In this document: positions 63,317-64,000 of the stretch, one piece after another
How positions within the stretch are numbered: the stretch's first letter is position 1
Layout of the letters: each line of letters opens with the position of its first letter
Source: Lacinutrix sp. C3R15
Lineage (GTDB): Bacteria > Bacteroidota > Bacteroidia > Flavobacteriales > Flavobacteriaceae
Assembly (NCBI RefSeq): GCF_018860825.1
Contig: NZ_JAHKPZ010000032.1
Span: 6,983 to 70,982, forward strand
Direction of reading: 5' to 3'
Length of the DNA: 64,000 nt
Translations under genes and position numbers: made by a program
Notes under the pieces: generated by a model
The model's input: only the letters and a program-made list of their open reading frames with translations
Databases searched by the model: none
What the model was told of the DNA's origin: nothing

Positions 63317-63434
63317 TTGTTTTTTTTAGCAATCATTAAATTTGATATTATTTCAACTTAAAAGTTTGCAAATCGGTTAACACTTTGATAAATTATAGTT
63401 TTAAATAGTACAGTTGATTTGACTTTCGTCCTAA

Positions 63435-64000
63435 CGAGGTTTAATATCTAAAGACGACCACGAGCTCTTACTAAAGCTAGCAAGCTATTTTATCCAGGAT
63501 CACGATTATTGCAAGAAACTAGATATCGATACCAACAAAGGCATCCTGCTATCTGGACCTGTTGGTTGCGGGAAAACAACTTTAATGCGACTATTACCGC
63601 ATCTAGTACCTCACAAAAAATCCTACACCCTTATTGCTTGCAGGAATATCGTGTTTGGTTTCAATGGCATTGGTTTTAAAATGATTGAAGATTATAGCGA
63701 TCACAATGCATATTGCTTTGACGACTTAGGCGTAGAACATATTGGCAGACATTATGGATTTAAAAGAGTAAAAAACTGGAAAAAAAGCAGTTTAATTACT
63801 TTCAAAAATACATTTTCAATGACTATAGATTGCTCTAGTTGTCATGAATCTCTAGCATTCAGCTATTTCTACCAAAAACATAAAAATAACTTAATAAAAA
63901 AATACGCCCCTACTCCAGAGCATTTCAAAAACGTAAAAAACGGTATTGAGTATTCGCTAGAAAATCATTTACGTATACACGGTATGTATCTAGATATCAT
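63435..64000 (+). pseudogene. P-loop ATPase fragment, start lost, runs off the window
   Basis: From the TAA at 63432-63434 a frame stays open to the window end with no start codon before an internal Met. It encodes a DnaC-like ATPase N-terminal part: DDHELLLKLASYFIQDHDY, Walker A GPVGCGKTT (63555-63581), ACRNIVFGFNG and Walker B YCFDDLGVEHIGRHYG. Related ATPases that I know continue with a conserved NVMAEILLSRY-type segment. Here the sequence after residue GRHYG (about 63755) changes to an unrelated Lys/Asn-rich and aromatic stretch (KRVKNWKKSSLITFKNTF and on). This suggests a truncated or recombined gene. In the frame one base over, FRPNEV precedes the break, hinting at a 5' frameshift. The part beyond 64000 is unseen. 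Confidence 0.6.

Noticed and set aside
63644-63655. A 12-bp match to the start of the CRISPR repeat (AATATCGTGTTT)
   Set aside because: It falls in the conserved ATPase segment (Arg-Asn-Ile-Val-Phe-Gly) and the match does not extend, so it is most likely chance.

Overview
The window is AT-rich chromosomal DNA from a member of the Bacteroidetes, most likely family Flavobacteriaceae. The evidence is threefold. Two secreted proteins end in type IX secretion (Por) sorting domains. Promoters carry the Bacteroidetes -7 box TAnnTTTG (clearest before the tRNA-Arg gene at 63139-63168), and start codons follow A-rich leaders instead of Shine-Dalgarno sites. Several small families typical of Flavobacteriaceae are also present. 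Most genes are housekeeping or envelope genes in short operons separated by strong hairpin terminators.

Layout. 0-7.4 kb: a secreted T9SS protein with a broken signal-peptide frame, a lipoprotein, an M28 peptidase, NhaA, a PPK2 kinase and an outer-membrane protein. 7.4-11.7 kb: a four-gene minus-strand operon (ABC ATPase, ABC permease, MscS channel, sigma-54-type response regulator). 12-30 kb: DnaJ/GrpE, a YceI lipoprotein, MnmD, a c-type cytochrome-like lipoprotein, a DUF4920 lipoprotein, IlvE, a MazG-like hydrolase, a DPP3-family peptidase, a SRPBCC/GyrI-like protein, a 692-aa protein with an internal duplication, the fluoride channel CrcB, an MFS transporter, an Lrp regulator, and a stress cluster of SigZ, an 11-cysteine mini-protein and an OsmC protein.

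30.2-41.2 kb is the accessory core: a complete type II-C CRISPR-Cas9 system in an unusual order. cas1-cas2 (+) are followed by an array of 52 repeats of 36 bp, then a 1454-aa cas9 (-) facing the array, then a tracrRNA gene (+) divergent from cas9. The tracrRNA anti-repeat pairs with the minus-strand transcript of the array, so crRNAs are read opposite to cas1-cas2. A decayed terminal repeat at the cas9 end overlaps the cas9 stop codon. The module, with one protein of unknown function, is bracketed by direct copies of a dispersed repeat of about 140 bp (one copy on the left, two tandem copies on the right), which suggests acquisition or exchange by recombination between repeats.

41.2-64 kb: the fused isobutyryl-CoA mutase IcmF divergent from PurU, a DUF4197 lipoprotein, two small proteins, a release factor 1 / OMP decarboxylase / metal-receptor operon, PurM, two outer-membrane proteins, a small exported peptide, divergent glutamine synthetases (GSIII and GSII), a Na+/Ca2+ exchanger, a BlaI/M56 regulatory pair behind a clear dyad operator, a secreted T9SS endonuclease I, a conserved 50-aa protein, a tRNA-Arg(ACG) gene and, at the right edge, a P-loop ATPase reading frame that has lost its start and diverges after its Walker B segment.
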